This document shows positions 20,990 to 31,834 of a DNA stretch of 64,000 bases, one piece after another. Source of the DNA: Bettongia penicillata ogilbyi (lineage: Eukaryota; Chordata; Mammalia; Diprotodontia; Potoroidae); assembly GCA_023548195.1 (NCBI GenBank), contig JAJHZJ010000009.1:2399501-2463500 (forward strand). Direction: 5' to 3'. The notes under the pieces were generated by a model. It saw only the letters and a program-made list of their open reading frames with translations, made no database searches and was not told the origin of the DNA. The position numbers and the translations under genes were made by a program. Every line of letters starts with the position of its first letter. Position 1 is the stretch's first letter.

Positions 20990-21240
20990 TGCTACTTGTG
21001 ACTTACTTAGCAGCTCCTATGTTTAGAGTGAATCATGTACATTATCTCATTTAAGCCTCACAACAACCCAATGAGGGAGATGCCATTATTATTTCTATTT
21101 TGCTTGTGCAGAAATTGATGTATGAAATTGAGTCACTTGCCTGGTGTCATATAGCTAATAAATGTCAGAGAAGAATTGAAACCCAGGTCTTCCTGACTCA
21201 GTCCAAATCTTCATCTACTACTCTATGAGGCTTCTGACAG
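20990..21240 (-). repeat. MIR/CORE-SINE, antisense
   Basis: 'gtacattatctcatttaagc', 'ctcacaacaacccaatgagg', 'gtcacttgcctggtgtcata' and 'gaaacccaggtcttcctgac'. Confidence 0.8.
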
Positions 21241-21259
21241 GCTGTAGGTAATTGGTCAG

Positions 21260-21450
21260 AGGCTCATCCATTTAGAGCTAGTGGAGGCCTTCAAGAACAT
21301 TTGATCCAACAAAGTCATTTTGCATATGAGGAAACTGAGATCCAGGGAGATTTAGTGTCTGACTCACCTACATTTAGCTGGAAAGGATCAGAACAAGGAT
21401 TTGAACTGAGTTCCTTCTGATTTCAAATCTAATACTCTATCCGGTAGTTG
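21260..21450 (-). repeat. MIR/CORE-SINE, antisense
   Basis: 'tttagagctagtggaggcct', 'tgcatatgaggaaactgaga' and 'ggatttgaactgagttcctt'. It is a second copy directly after the previous one. Confidence 0.75.
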
Positions 21451-22256
21451 ATAGCCCAGAGTTTTAATCTACTGGGGTTAATATTGGCTGTGGTGTAGGA
21501 GAACTGTACTAGAAGTGATCTTGTCCCTTACCCTCTCCACTCTTAAGGAATAAGCAGGTCATTAAAAATCCCAATGGCTTCAAATCAGCTCAACCGTTGA
21601 GTTTCCACTCCAAGAGAAAGTGGAAAAGCGGTTGTGTTCCCTTCATGAGGCACTTGTCTATCACCAGTTCTCCTGTCACTCTTTCCTTAGTTTCTCTTCC
21701 CACCCCCTCCATCATCTACCCCTGCTCCCCGCAAGTGGATATTTCCCAGTGATCTATCCCTAGCTCTCCTCTCTCTCTTTCTCTCTAGTTACTTCAAAAA
21801 GTGCCACCTGCAGGTAATTCCCAAAACCATCTCTTCAGTCTTGAACTCTCTGGTTAGATCCAAATTTCCATCTTCAATTGCCTAGGGGCCATCCTGGTGT
21901 CCAGCACTTCAGACTCAACATGACCAAGTCTGAGCTCAGGATCCTTCCCCCCTCAACCAGTTCCTCTTTCTGACTTCACTATTACTTTCTGCAGTTACCC
22001 CCATGCTTAAAACCTTGGTGTTATCTCTTCCCATTGTCATGTCATATCCAATCAGTTACCAACCCATAAAGCATCTGTTATCCACTTCTTTTTCTCTTTA
22101 TTCACACTGCCAACACCTTAATACAGGCCTTAATTACTCACTAAACCCAACAGTGTTATAGCCACTTCAAAGGTTTTCCTCCCTCCACAATCTCTCCTTT
22201 CACATACATCCTTTCTACCATTGCCAGAATAATCTTCCTTTTCCATACCATGCTAT

Positions 22257-22438
22257 AGTGAGGCAACATGGCATCATGGTTAAAGAACTGGTCTGAAAGA
22301 CCTGGGTTCAAATCCTGCTTTTGACACTAGCTCTGTGACCTTGAACAAGACTCTTAACCTCTGAGTATTCTAGGCAACTCTGAATTTCAGAGAAGGAGTT
22401 TCCTCATTGGAAAATCTCTTAAACCAATGAAACCATAG
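22257..22438 (+). repeat. tRNA-headed SINE nested in L2
   Basis: 'aggcaacatggcatcatggt', 'gacctgggttcaaatcctgc' and 'ctagctctgtgaccttgaac' in sense order, splitting the L2 copy. Confidence 0.75.
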
Positions 22439-22756
22439 GTCTTTTCTCTCTCCTATCTCTATCCACAAAGATCTGATCATGAAGATGGCAGAAAGCATTC
22501 ATTCTCTCAAAAATCAACAAAAAACTCTCCTACCAAAAAGTTCCAACTTCCTTGATTGGCATTCAAGATCCTCTACAATTTTGGAGTACCTTAGCCTTCC
22601 TAGACTTAGCTCATATTTTTCCCTTAAAAACCTCAAGCTTCAGTCAAGTTGGACTGTTCCTTGCTTCCCAAATACAGACTATCTTCTCATTCTCCAATGC
22701 CTTTCCTCATACTATTAAATGTCTCCTTCTCTAAGAAGCCTTCCTTGAGTCACTAG

Positions 22757-23008
22757 CGTTGCTGCTGTTGTCCAGTCATTTCAGTTGTATCAGATCTTTT
22801 GTGACCCTTTGGGATTGTTCTTGGCAAGAATACTGGAGTGGTTTGCCATTTTCTTCTCCAGCTCATTTTACAGATGAGGAAACTGAGGCAAACAAGGTTA
22901 AGTGATTTGGCTAAGGTCACACAGTTAGTAAGTATCTGAGGCTGAGTTTGAATTCAAGTCTTCCTGACTCCAGGCCCAGCGCTCTATCCACTGGGCCACC
23001 TAGCACCA
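22757..23008 (-). repeat. Marsupial tRNA-headed SINE, antisense, nested in L2
   Basis: 'gttgtccagtcatttcagtt', 'ttcttggcaagaatactgga', 'cagatgaggaaactgaggca', 'ctgactccaggcccagcg' and 'gggccacctagca'. Close to full length. Confidence 0.92.
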
Positions 23009-23068
23009 CTCCCTTAAGACTTCACATAGTACATTTGGCAGGTAACTCTCTATTGCATTTATCATGTC

Positions 23069-23200
23069 TTATAGTATAGTATGGTATGGTATAGTATAGC
23101 AAAGTACAGTATAGTATAGCATAGTACAGTATAGTATAATATGGTACAGTATAATACAGTATAGTATAATATATATTTTATATATATATATATATATAGT
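23069..23200. repeat. Irregular (TATAG/TATGG/TACAG)n repeat ending in (TA)n
   Basis: About 100 bases of pentamer variants such as tatagtatagtatggtatgg run into a TA stretch, all within the L2 copy. Confidence 0.9.
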
Positions 23201-23442
23201 GTCAACCCTCTGCTAGACTATAAACACTCTGCAGGGAGGAACTGCCTCTAATCTAATTCTTATTCTCCACCCCCCATCCCCCAACATGTACTGTGAACAC
23301 TAGATGGTTAATAAATGTTGGTAAATATTGTGTCTTGACTCCTTGGTCCTATAACATCAGTCCCTATGTCCTTTTCTGCCTTGAGTGCTACCAGGTCCCA
23401 GCTCTTCCACCCCTTGGTGAGGGGCTCTGATGACAAAGAGCT

Positions 23443-23685
23443 ATGGGGCATCTAGGTGGTACAATGGATAGAGGACTAGATTTGTAGTCAGAGAACTTGA
23501 GTTCAAATTCTGTCAGATACTTACTGATACAGTGACTCTAGTTGAGTCACTTAACATCTGTTTGCCTCAATTTCCCTGACTATAAAATGGAGATGATAAT
23601 AAATGCACTTCCCTCAAAGAGCTTTTGAGTAGATCAAATGAGATAATGAAGTGCTTTGCTAACCTTAAAGCACTACTTATTATTT
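23443..23685 (+). repeat. tRNA-headed SINE, sense
   Basis: 'ggggcatctaggtggtacaa', 'gagaacttgagttcaaattc', 'gttgagtcacttaacatctg' and 'tttgctaaccttaaagcact'. Full head-to-tail order. Confidence 0.85.
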
Positions 23686-23824
23686 CTCAAGGGACTTCAA
23701 TCACAGGCACTATGCTACCAACCAGTGATTACCTGGAAAGCTACCTAGGGGATAAACCTCGCACTAAGACCAGTTCTTCCAGGGCAGGCAGGAATCAAGG
23801 TGCTGGGATGAGCTAGTCACCCAG

Positions 23825-24062
23825 TAGTCTGTGTGGTAAAGTGGAAAGAGGACTGGACCCGGAATGGGGAAAGACCCGAGTTCAATTGCCACCCCTGCCC
23901 TTTAATTAGTCTTGTAGCTTTGAGCAAGTCACTTAACCTCTCTGAGACTCAGTTTTCTCACATGTAAAACTGGGATGATGACACCCTGCCTCATGTAGTA
24001 TCAGATAATGTTTGTCAAGTACAATATAAATATAAGTGAGAAAACTCTCATGCTATAATCAT
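23825..24062 (+). repeat. tRNA-headed/MIR SINE, sense
   Basis: 'gtggtaaagtggaaagagga', 'gagcaagtcacttaacctct' and 'gactcagttttctcacatgt'. It follows the previous copy in the same orientation. Confidence 0.75.
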
Positions 24063-24367
24063 TATAAGGCTGAATGTATTTCTAGCATAATATTAGCCAC
24101 AGTTGTATTAAGCCCTGCCCCACTCTGTGAAGCCTTTGCCTCAACTCTTTTTCAGCTTACATTGCTTCTTCTTCCTCTGAACCTCCAAATTGCTGATGGT
24201 CTGTAGTACATACTTTCAATTCAATTTGTATTTTCAGTTGATTTTCAATTTTCAATTCAAATTCAATTCAAAAAGTAGTTATCAAGAATCTATAGTGCTC
24301 AGCTCCATTGGAGATATAGTAACCAGAAGTCAGGTTCTCTGTCCTTAAGGAATTTAGTAGTTGAGCT

Positions 24368-24570
24368 CAGGGGTGAGGAACCTGTGGCTTCAAGGCCACA
24401 CATGGCCCTTTAGTTCCTGAAGTGCGACCTTTTGGCTAAGTCCAAGTTTTACAGAACAAATCCTTTCACTAAAGGGATTTGTTCGGTGAAGTTTGGATTA
24501 AGTCAAAGAGCAACACTTGAGGACCTAGAGGGCCACGTGTAGCCTTGAGGTCCCAGGTTCCCCACCCCTG
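24368..24570. mobile_element. Palindromic hAT-type MITE
   Basis: The 203-bp element starts 'caggggtgaggaacctgtgg' and ends 'caggttccccacccctg', and its two halves are inverted copies of each other almost to the centre. The right flank gtctagat fits the 8-bp nTCTAGAn target preference of hAT transposons; the left flank gttgagct matches it at only 5 of 8 positions. It sits in an antisense L2 scrap (24265-24365). It encodes nothing and would have depended on a hAT transposase supplied elsewhere. Confidence 0.8.
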
Positions 24571-24699
24571 GTCTAGATAAAGAAGCAAGACACAGAAGAG
24601 TAGAGAAATCCAGCTAACCAAGAAGGAGGCTGGGGCATTCTGGGAAGGGAGGGAAGGGAAGGAACCCTGGAGCCTTTGGGATACCAGGCTGCTGATACT

Positions 24700-24872
24700 A
24701 GCTAATGAACATCTGTCTTCCTCAGTCTCCCCGTCTTTAAATGGAGATGGTAATAAATGCACTTCCCTCATAGAGCTGTTGTATGGATCAAATGAGATAG
24801 TGAATATAACGTGTTTTGTCAACCTTAAAACACTACTTAGAAGTTAACTATTATTATTCATTGAGGGAATGC
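24700..24872 (+). repeat. MIR/tRNA-headed SINE, sense, 5'-truncated
   Basis: 'ttcctcagtctccccgtctt', 'aaatgcacttccctcataga' and 'agttaactattattattc'. The head is missing. Confidence 0.7.
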
Positions 24873-24961
24873 ATGCCCTGGAAAAACTGGTCTTAGCGTG
24901 TGTTTTCACCTCTAGATAGCTTCCCAGGTAAATTGCTGGTTGGGTCAGATCTCAGTAAAGG

Positions 24962-25092
24962 TAGCATAGTCAGTCAGGGCAAGTTATCTCTCTGAGTTTC
25001 ACAGTTGCCTCATCTATAAAAAAAGGTTACTGTTAAGGTGACTTTCAAATCTTAAAGTGATACATAAATGCAAGTTGTCATTATTGTTATTA
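24962..25092 (+). repeat. MIR-type SINE, sense, partial
   Basis: 'gtcagggcaagttatctctc', 'gttgcctcatctataaaaaa' and 'tacataaatgcaagttgtca'. Confidence 0.65.
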
Positions 25093-25439
25093 AGTGCATT
25101 TGGTTTGGATAAAAAGAAAAATGGCACCCATATATGCCCTCTGATCTCAGTTAGGAGACGAATCCTACAAAGCCAGAAAGGGGGCTTTTGGAGTATCTTT
25201 GAGTTTCAACAATGTACCTTTCCACCGTCCTCATTCAAGTTCAGGAATCCCAAACCTGGGGTCCAAAAATGTCAATAACTGTATTTCAATATAATAGGCT
25301 TCCTTTTTAATCCCACGTGTTTTATATGATGTCTTTTAAAACATTACTCTAAGAGGAGCATCCATAGGTTTCACTGGATTGCCAAAACAGTTCAGGACAT
25401 GAAAAAGGCTGAGGACTTCTAACCTAGTGTAATTGGAGG

Positions 25440-25900
25440 CAAATAATGCCCCAAGTTCCCTCACTTCCCTCCTTCCACCTCCCTCCCTTCCTTCCTTTTT
25501 CTTTCGATGTTTTTCTTCCTTCCTTCTTCCCTTCCTCCATTCCTTCCTTACTCCTTTCCTTCTTTTTTCCTCCTCACCTTCATCCTTTCTTCCCTCTTTT
25601 CCTTCCTTCATCTTTTACTCCCTTCCTTATTTTCTCCATTTCCCTCCTTCCTTTTCCCTCCCTTCACCTCTTTCTTCTTTCTCCCGTTTTCTCCCTTCCT
25701 TCCTCACTTCTTTCCTTCCTTCTCCTTTCTTCTCTCTATCCCTTCCTTATTCCCTCCATTTGTTTCCTTCCTTCTCCCTTTCTCCTTCCCTCTCTTCCTT
25801 TCTTCCTTCCTTCATTTTTTCCTCCATTTTCTCTTTCCCTTACTTCTTCATTTCCTCCCTTTCTTCTGTCCTCCTCCCTTTTTTTTTTCTTGCTTTCATC
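25440..25900. repeat. Pyrimidine-rich (CCTT)n-derived low-complexity DNA
   Basis: Nearly pure C/T on the plus strand with irregular CCTT and CCTCC units. Three overlapping frames of 161-170 codons read as long F/L/S/P strings and are artefacts. Degeneracy shows an old, decayed tract. Confidence 0.92.
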
Positions 25901-25904
25901 TATC

Positions 25905-26550
25905 AAGCTTGGCTTCCAAATGGAACAATCAAAGGCCTGAGGTGAATGCAGCTTCAGGACACAGAGCAGGATTTAGGCAGAGATGGCATTAACACCCTCC
26001 TCTGCAAAATGCCAACAACAGCTTCCACTTGTAAGTCTAGGCATCTGCGCTGCAGACCAGCAGCTGTAATGGCCTGCATCTGTGATTTTTCTTTCACTTA
26101 GACCAAGTCAGCTTTATTCTCCACAAAATGTCTCTGCAATCTTCCCCGTAACTCAAAAGCACTCACTTCCATGAAACCTTGAAAGGATTGCCCCTCAAGG
26201 TCATAGCAATAGCATTCTGCTGTAAGGCTACAGAAAAGGACAAAACACAAGAGGAGCCCTTAACATGGGCACGTCAGCAGGTGTGGCTTCTAGGTCTATG
26301 GTTCTTCATTCATTTACGTGGAGTAAAATGGAACCCTGTTAGATTCACAGCGCCTCTGAATGGTAAAGTAAAGGCCTAAGAAGGATTCTCTGATTTTCTT
26401 TTTTTTTTTACACTGGAGGATGGGTCAGTCCAGACGTGAGATTTCACTTGCGGGGAGGGGGAGGGGGAGAAGCCAGAATTCTTCTTTGCAGACAAATTGC
26501 AGCCTGACAACTTTTCTGTAACTTTTGGGCACTGAGAGGTTTACAGCCAA
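25905..26550. promoter_or_regulatory. Single-copy block; possible conserved noncoding DNA
   Basis: Complex, repeat-free sequence after the pyrimidine tract. It has a TCF/LEF-like ATCAAAGG at 25928-25935 and E-box-like CAGCTG and CATCTG near 26060-26085. A 'gatttttctttcacttag' run would serve as a plus-strand acceptor, but no paired exon convinces. Function is inferred only. Confidence 0.28.
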
Positions 26551-26554
26551 TGTG

Positions 26555-26800
26555 TCCTTGTTGTTCAACTGTTTCTACCTCTCTGTGACTCTATTTGGGG
26601 TTTTCTTGGCAAAGATACTGAAGTGGTTTGCCATTTTATTCTCCAACTCATTTTATAGATGAGGAAACTGAGGCAAACTGGTTAAGTGACTTATCTAGGG
26701 TCACACAGCTAGTATATGTTTGAAGTGGGATTTGAACTCAGGTCTTCCTGACTCCAGGCCCAAAGCTCTATCTACTGCATTACCTAGCTGCCCACAACCA
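26555..26800 (-). repeat. Marsupial tRNA-headed SINE, antisense
   Basis: 'tgttgttcaactgtttctac', 'tcttggcaaagatactgaag', 'agatgaggaaactgaggcaa' and 'gcattacctagctgccc'. Full-length order. Confidence 0.92.
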
Positions 26801-27059
26801 CTATATTGGAGGCAATATTTGTACCTTGGTCTTCCTGACTCTAAACCCTCAATCCACTTACTAGACCAGACTGCCTCTCTTCCTGATTATTATGGACTCA
26901 TAAAATCTTAAAGAAAAACTGTGAAGAATCTTAGATTCTGATATGACCTCTCACCAAAGGTAAGAATCCTTTCTTACCATTAAAGAATACCTTTACCATC
27001 AGTCATCCAGCCTGTCAGAATGCTTCCAATGACTGAGAGTCTATTACTACCTTTGGCCA

Positions 27060-27165
27060 AGTAGAATGGGAGCTCTTGGAGGGCAGGAACAATTTGGGGT
27101 ATTTGACTTTGCATCTCCATCACTCAGCATAGTGCTCTGCACATAGAAAGAATGAACAGTTTTCA
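27060..27165 (+). repeat. L2 LINE 3' end
   Basis: 'gggagctcttggagggcagg', 'catctccatcactcagcata' and 'gtgctctgcacatagaaaga'. Confidence 0.65.
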
Positions 27166-27182
27166 TTAAAAAGTCTTTTCTT

Positions 27183-27333
27183 GGGGCAGCTAGGTGGCTC
27201 AGTGGGTAGAGCACCGGCCCTAAAGTCAGGAGAATGAATTCAAATCCAGCTTCACATACCTGACACTTACTAGCTGTGTGACCCTGGGCACATCACTTAA
27301 CTCCAACTGCCTCACAAAACCAGAAAAAAAAAA
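27183..27333 (+). mobile_element. Intact SINE insertion with A-tail and target-site duplications
   Basis: The element runs from 'ggggcagctaggtggctcag' through 'gtgtgaccctgggcacatca' to a poly-A tail, and is flanked by the direct repeat tcttttctt (27174-27182 and 27334-27342). An A-box-like promoter element lies in its head. It has all the marks of LINE-driven retroposition. It is the cleanest SINE in the window, so probably among the youngest. Confidence 0.93.
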
Positions 27334-27339
27334 TCTTTT

Positions 27340-28500
27340 CTTAAATGGAACTGAAACCTGCGTCCCTGTAACTTCCACCATGGTTATGGTTCTACCCCCT
27401 ATACACATATACACACGCATGCACACCTAATGTCTCTACTGTATGATAAGTCTTGAAATATTTAAAGGCAGCAATCATTCTCTATTTTAGTTTTCTCCTC
27501 TTCAAGCTCAACCTTCTAAGGTTCATTTCAGTTGAATTTGTAGTGCATTACATGGTCTCTGTTCTCAGTCTCCCAGGTGAAACTCAGACCAGGAGGTCAA
27601 GTCCCCAGAAAATGGCAGGTCTTACTCCTCTCAAGGTTATAGGGGTAATCCTGAAGGGTTGGCAGTGTTTTAACATTATGAGCACAAGTCCCCATTGAAG
27701 ATATTTCCCCAGTTTCATCTAACCAGTGAGCATCTCCCCAGTATCAATAAATATCAGTTAACTTTTCAGTTTACTGCAAAGGTATAGCAAGGACTGAAGG
27801 ATAATCTCTACATCCCCCAAGCCAGGAGCATGCCCTTTCATCTACGAATTCCCTTAGTCTTTAGGGGAGGGATTTAAATTTAAAGGGGTTGCTATAAAAT
27901 ATCACTCTCCCAGCTTGAGAGTGGGGGAGCTGGAGAAATACTTCTTGATCTGGGAAATCTTTTTCTCCTTTTCTCCATTTCTCTCTTCTCAGAATCTCCA
28001 CTGAGGTTCACTTCTGAATACGAAGTAGCAAATGGACCAGTTGTTCCATTATCCACCTGGGCTGGCCCTTTGATGAGGCAAGTTAAACAGGTTGCTCAGT
28101 TGTGGAGACTGGACTGAGTCTTCACTGCCCTCAGATGCTGTGGCCACTGGCAGATTCCATCACCAGCTGCAGTCATTTGATATCTGACAGCTCTCCCAAA
28201 CTTTGAAAGCTCACAAGGTCATGATTTGGTCTGTCACCTGAAATCAGAAAAAGAATATATATAATGATACCAAACAGAGTCACTTAGTGCAATGGCTGGG
28301 TGAGAGAGAGGGTCCAATGCCCCTCCTTCACCCAGAAGGTGAAAGGTTTCATGCCTACTTGACACCAGAGAAGAAAGAAGGAAACCATCCTCTCCTTTTC
28401 ATACACACGTTCACTTCTAATTCACCAGCGATTTTAAAGGGGAAGGACGGGGCACCATGCAGTAAGGCAACAAGAAATATCTAGAAGAGAACCATGCAAG
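27340..28500. other. Mostly single-copy DNA
   Basis: No repeat is recognised over most of this 1.1 kb. A TATA-like 'gctataaaatatcac' lies near 27890 with pyrimidine-rich DNA after it, but no transcript can be argued from that. The candidate terminal exon at 28173-28237 lies here. Confidence 0.35.
28173..28237 (-). CDS. Candidate last coding exon, minus strand (weak)
   Basis: A good acceptor on the minus strand (ctttttctgatttcag) is followed by GT and then 20 open codons ending in TGA (peptide end 'DLVSFQSLGELSDIK'). Its start phase matches the single base left over by the candidate exon at 45861-45956. A 20-codon frame can easily be chance, and I see no polyadenylation signal just downstream. 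I list it only because splice signal, phase and stop agree. Confidence 0.17.
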
Positions 28501-28504
28501 CCAT

Positions 28505-28790
28505 GTGTGTGTTTGTCCTTCATTGTTGAAGAAGACTATGCCATCAGAGAAATGATGACATGACTTGCACTTGACTTTGTTTTGAGCGAGGGAGGGCTGT
28601 GCAGGTCACCAGCCTCACTTCTTCTCCAGAGCCATCTGAATCCAGTGACCAGATATTTATTAGGATGACTGGAGATGACCCAGGATGAGGTGATTGGGGG
28701 TGTGACTTGCCCAAGGTCACACAGCTAGTGAGTGTCAAGTGTCTGAGGTGAGATTTGAACTCAGGTCTGGTGCTCTAGTGAGGAGGGAAA
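28505..28790 (-). repeat. Chimeric SINE: tRNA head joined to the second SINE body
   Basis: Read on the minus strand, a tRNA-type head ('cagacctgagttcaaatctc', 'cactagctgtgtgacc') runs straight into the body of the second family ('cctcatcctgggtcatctcc', 'atctggtcactggattcaga', 'tgcaagtcatgtcatcattt'). It ends 'gaaggacaaacaca'. This shows the two families share a modular head-body-tail build. Confidence 0.85.
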
Positions 28791-29267
28791 GCTCCAAATC
28801 ATACTTTTCCAGAAGTGCAGTCACTAAGTCTTCAATAGAGTGAATACTAATTGTGGCATAGGGCACATGCTCTAAGGACTAGGCCCTTATTATCTAGTTC
28901 TCCTATTACAAATTTGATAAACATTTATTCTTACCATTTATAAATGCTCCCCAGTCCATCTATCCTGCTTCCAACCCAGCCCCTGAAGCCATTGTCCAGT
29001 AAAGTAACCCTTACAGAGATATGACTTGGCACCTGTTTCTGCAGGTGTGCCTACCTCCACCTCCTCAGCAGCTCCAGCTTTTGAGAACATGGAAAATAAA
29101 GTTCTTATCACCAGGGTCCAGTGTTTAATAGCAGAAACAGACACTGTTTAATCGATGGAAATGACATTAGAGAAGATGCATTACCACCTGCTTTGTCACT
29201 GTTACCCTAAGGACCTTTCCAGTTTCCATCTGACTTGCAGCTAGAACTTCCTGTGTGCATCTCCCTC

Positions 29268-29370
29268 TATTTGAATGTGAGTTCCCTGAGAGCAAAGAAG
29301 CTTAGCTTTCCAATTTGTAGCCCTGGTATTTGCCACAGAGCCTGGTATCTAGTAAACTTTTAACAAATGG
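29268..29370 (+). repeat. L2 LINE 3' end
   Basis: 'tgtgagttccctgagagcaa', 'gtagccctggtatttgccac' and 'agagcctggtatctagtaaa'. Confidence 0.6.
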
Positions 29371-29664
29371 GGTCTTTTGTGCAACGCACTGCTGTAGGTG
29401 CTCAGGACACAGTTGAAAGGGGGCTTTTTCATAGGTGTTCCACCTTTCCAGTATGCTTCACTTATTTGGACAGAGTCTCTGGACTACGAAAGGCTTCGTG
29501 TAGATTCTGCAATGGACAAAATGTAAAAAGGAAGACTGTGAGGAGTTTCAAATGTGAAAGCTTGTAAGGAATAGGAGGTTTTTGAGGTTAGCTGGAAGGT
29601 GGGAATGGAGGGAAGAAAAGAGAGAGAGAAGATAAACTAGTAACTCTGATAGCAATAGTTGGCG

Positions 29665-29910
29665 AGATTCTTGTTTGGTTGTTCAGTCACATCTGATTCT
29701 TCGTGAAACCATGGGCTGTATTGTCCATGGGATTTTCTTGGCAAAGATACTGGAGTGGTTTGCCATTTCCTTCTCCAGTAGATTAAAGTAAACAGAAGGT
29801 AAGTGACTTACCCAGGATCACAGAACCAGTAAGTGTCTGAGGTTGCAGTTGAACTCAAGTCTTCCTGATTCCAAACTCAGCACTCTATCCACTGGACCAT
29901 CTAATTGTAC
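29665..29910 (-). repeat. tRNA-headed SINE, antisense, variant subfamily
   Basis: It has the usual 'tcttggcaaagatactggag' and 'gtgtctgaggttgcagttga', but with 'accatgggctgtattgtcca' and 'agtagattaaagtaaacaga' where the main subfamily has other text. It ends 'gaccatctaattg'. Confidence 0.85.
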
Positions 29911-30589
29911 TAGTTGGCAAGATGCAGAAGTTATAGGTTATATGGTCATAGGACTAAAATGACTCAAAGATCATCAGTCAAAGTTGGAAACACTGACTGA
30001 CTGTAGAGAGACAAATGCTGAGGTAGAAATAGACACAAAGAGAGATAAACACAGAGAAAAGAGAAAGACACATGTAGAGAAATGGAGAGAGAGAAGACCT
30101 GTTATGGTAGTCCGACTCCACCATACTGTATGGATCCAAATGTTGACTGGGAACCGTGGTCAGAAGTATCATTACTCAAGGCAAGCAGTGCTCTCTATCT
30201 TGCTGTTGAAAGTGAAGGCAAGTCAATTAAGAAATGTGGCTTTCATCATTAGCTCCATGGATGTAACTTGATGTAACCTTCCTCCTGATGAGTGGAAGAT
30301 CGAGGGGGAATGGAATGGAGAGTTGGCTTACAGGCTGCCTTGGAGGCATGAGAGAAAACTACCTCAACATGGGTGTCAGAAATTCTTGATGTTTGTATTA
30401 CCTTATTATTATGTCTTATTAATTTTTCTTTTTGCTTTGAACTCATGTCATCCAACTTAGTCTGATAAGAATTTGAGATGTGAATGTGAAGACATCGTAA
30501 GCCCCTGGGCTTGAAAGGTTAAGTAAGGTAAGACTTTGCCTATAGGAAGAGTGCAATCTGATCGAGTAGGTATGTAAGTCATGTCACAG

Positions 30590-31370
30590 AAATAACTAAG
30601 ATATAATGTAGCTTGTAGTAAGTGTAAAGGAGAGGCCCAGAGAGAGTTCTTTAAAGGAAATATTAAAAGAAAAGGATAAGCATCCTTTAGAGGTCAAGGA
30701 AGATTTGATGAAGAAAATAGCATCTAAATTGAATGAAGGAGGAAAAGAGGGACTTCAGCAGGAAATGAGGCAAGGAAAGTCTATTCAAGGTTTGGGGAAT
30801 TATATCAACCAATCAGTTAATAAGTGTTTATTAAGCACCTTCAACATACCTGAGATACTTATACAAAAGTGAGAATTCCTGCCTTCAAGAAGATTCTGAT
30901 CTTATAGAAGGAAATGCATTTAAGGGAATGGTGGTCACTTGAGGGAGTTATGTTTCAAATGATCACAGGAATTATGAATGGACTCATATTCTTTCCAGTA
31001 GGACTGGTATTACTTAAACAATGATGATATTTATGGGAATAAAGATAGGAGACAGCAAGCAGGAGGAGCACAGCGAGTAGTAAAATTGGGTTGGAAATTA
31101 GAGACTTGAAGGGAAATAACGGGAGGTGGGACTAGAAATGCAGGGATGAACCAGACTGTAGAGAGTCTTGAATGCCTAAGGATTTTGGATTTTTATCCTG
31201 TACATAATAAAAACAACTTTTATGTTCTTTTTTGTTGGGGGAGGAGAGGTAGAACACAATGAGAGCAGTATTTTAGAAAGATTAGTAGACAACAGGGCAA
31301 AAGATACTGGAGAATTGAGAAACCAAAGGCAGGGAGACCAGTTAGAAGAACATTATTAAATAATTATATA
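30590..31370 (-). repeat. L2 LINE, antisense (one or two joined pieces)
   Basis: From 30805: 'agtgtttattaagcacct', 'ctgccttcaagaagattctg', 'accagactgtagagagtctt' and 'gcagggagaccagttagaag' are the L2 3' half read backwards. 30590-30800 looks like a further L2 part. Diverged. Confidence 0.6.
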
Positions 31371-31539
31371 ATTAAACTCTATTCTAGTAATATCCTAAGT
31401 TCTTGGTAGTTTGATCGATATGGCACTGAATCTGTTCATTAATTTAACACTACTATTTTTATATACTGACATTATGTTCTTCCCTCAGCAAGAGGATAAT
31501 TGCTGTGTAGATAGGATGGAGAATGGTACAGGAGGTGAA

Positions 31540-31612
31540 ATGGACAATTTTGATTACATAAAATTGAAAAGTTTCTGCAAGGACACCAAAAATTGGAGGA
31601 AAGGACTAGGAT
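31540..31612 (+). repeat. L1 ORF2 fragment
   Basis: 'gaaatggacaattttgatta' followed by 'cataaaattgaaaagtttct' matches the 3' half of marsupial-type L1 ORF2. The same part of ORF2 recurs at about 32070-32160, so this is a separate piece. Confidence 0.6.
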
Positions 31613-31634
31613 AGGAACCAGACCTCTATTTCAT

Positions 31635-31830
31635 TGAATGGAAAACTCTCAGGCCAGAAAACTTCTTCAGTCAATATGGTACCTTCTCTTCAGTTTATAG
31701 TCTTAGAGAGCTATCCAGGAGACTCTGAGAACATGGATGAATTGACTAGGGTTACATAGACAAGAGGGAGGATTCAAACTGAGGTCATCTTGGCTTTGAA
31801 ACTGATTTTCTATCCATGAGGCCATGCCAG
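31635..31830 (-). repeat. Old MIR-type SINE, antisense
   Basis: 'tagggttacatagacaagag', 'gattcaaactgaggtcatct' and 'gattttctatccatgaggcc' in antisense order. Related text lies near 36030-36160. Confidence 0.5.
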
Positions 31831-31834
31831 TAAG

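Larger units (their letters stand above)
21630..23335 (+). repeat. L2 LINE broken by three later insertions
   Basis: L2 text runs through 21650-22255 ('tgaccaagtctgagctcagg', 'ttaccaacccataaagcatc'), 22440-22750 ('ggcattcaagatcctctaca', 'tgtctccttctctaagaagc'), 23015-23065 and 23205-23335 ('ctagactataaacactctgc', 'taataaatgttggtaaat'). The gaps hold a sense SINE, an antisense SINE and a simple repeat. The frames of 60-79 codons at 22479-22734 come from L2. Confidence 0.75.

Noticed and set aside
25433..25992. Three frames of 161-170 codons rich in F, L, S and P
   Set aside because: They come from a decayed CCTT-rich tract; all three phases are open together.
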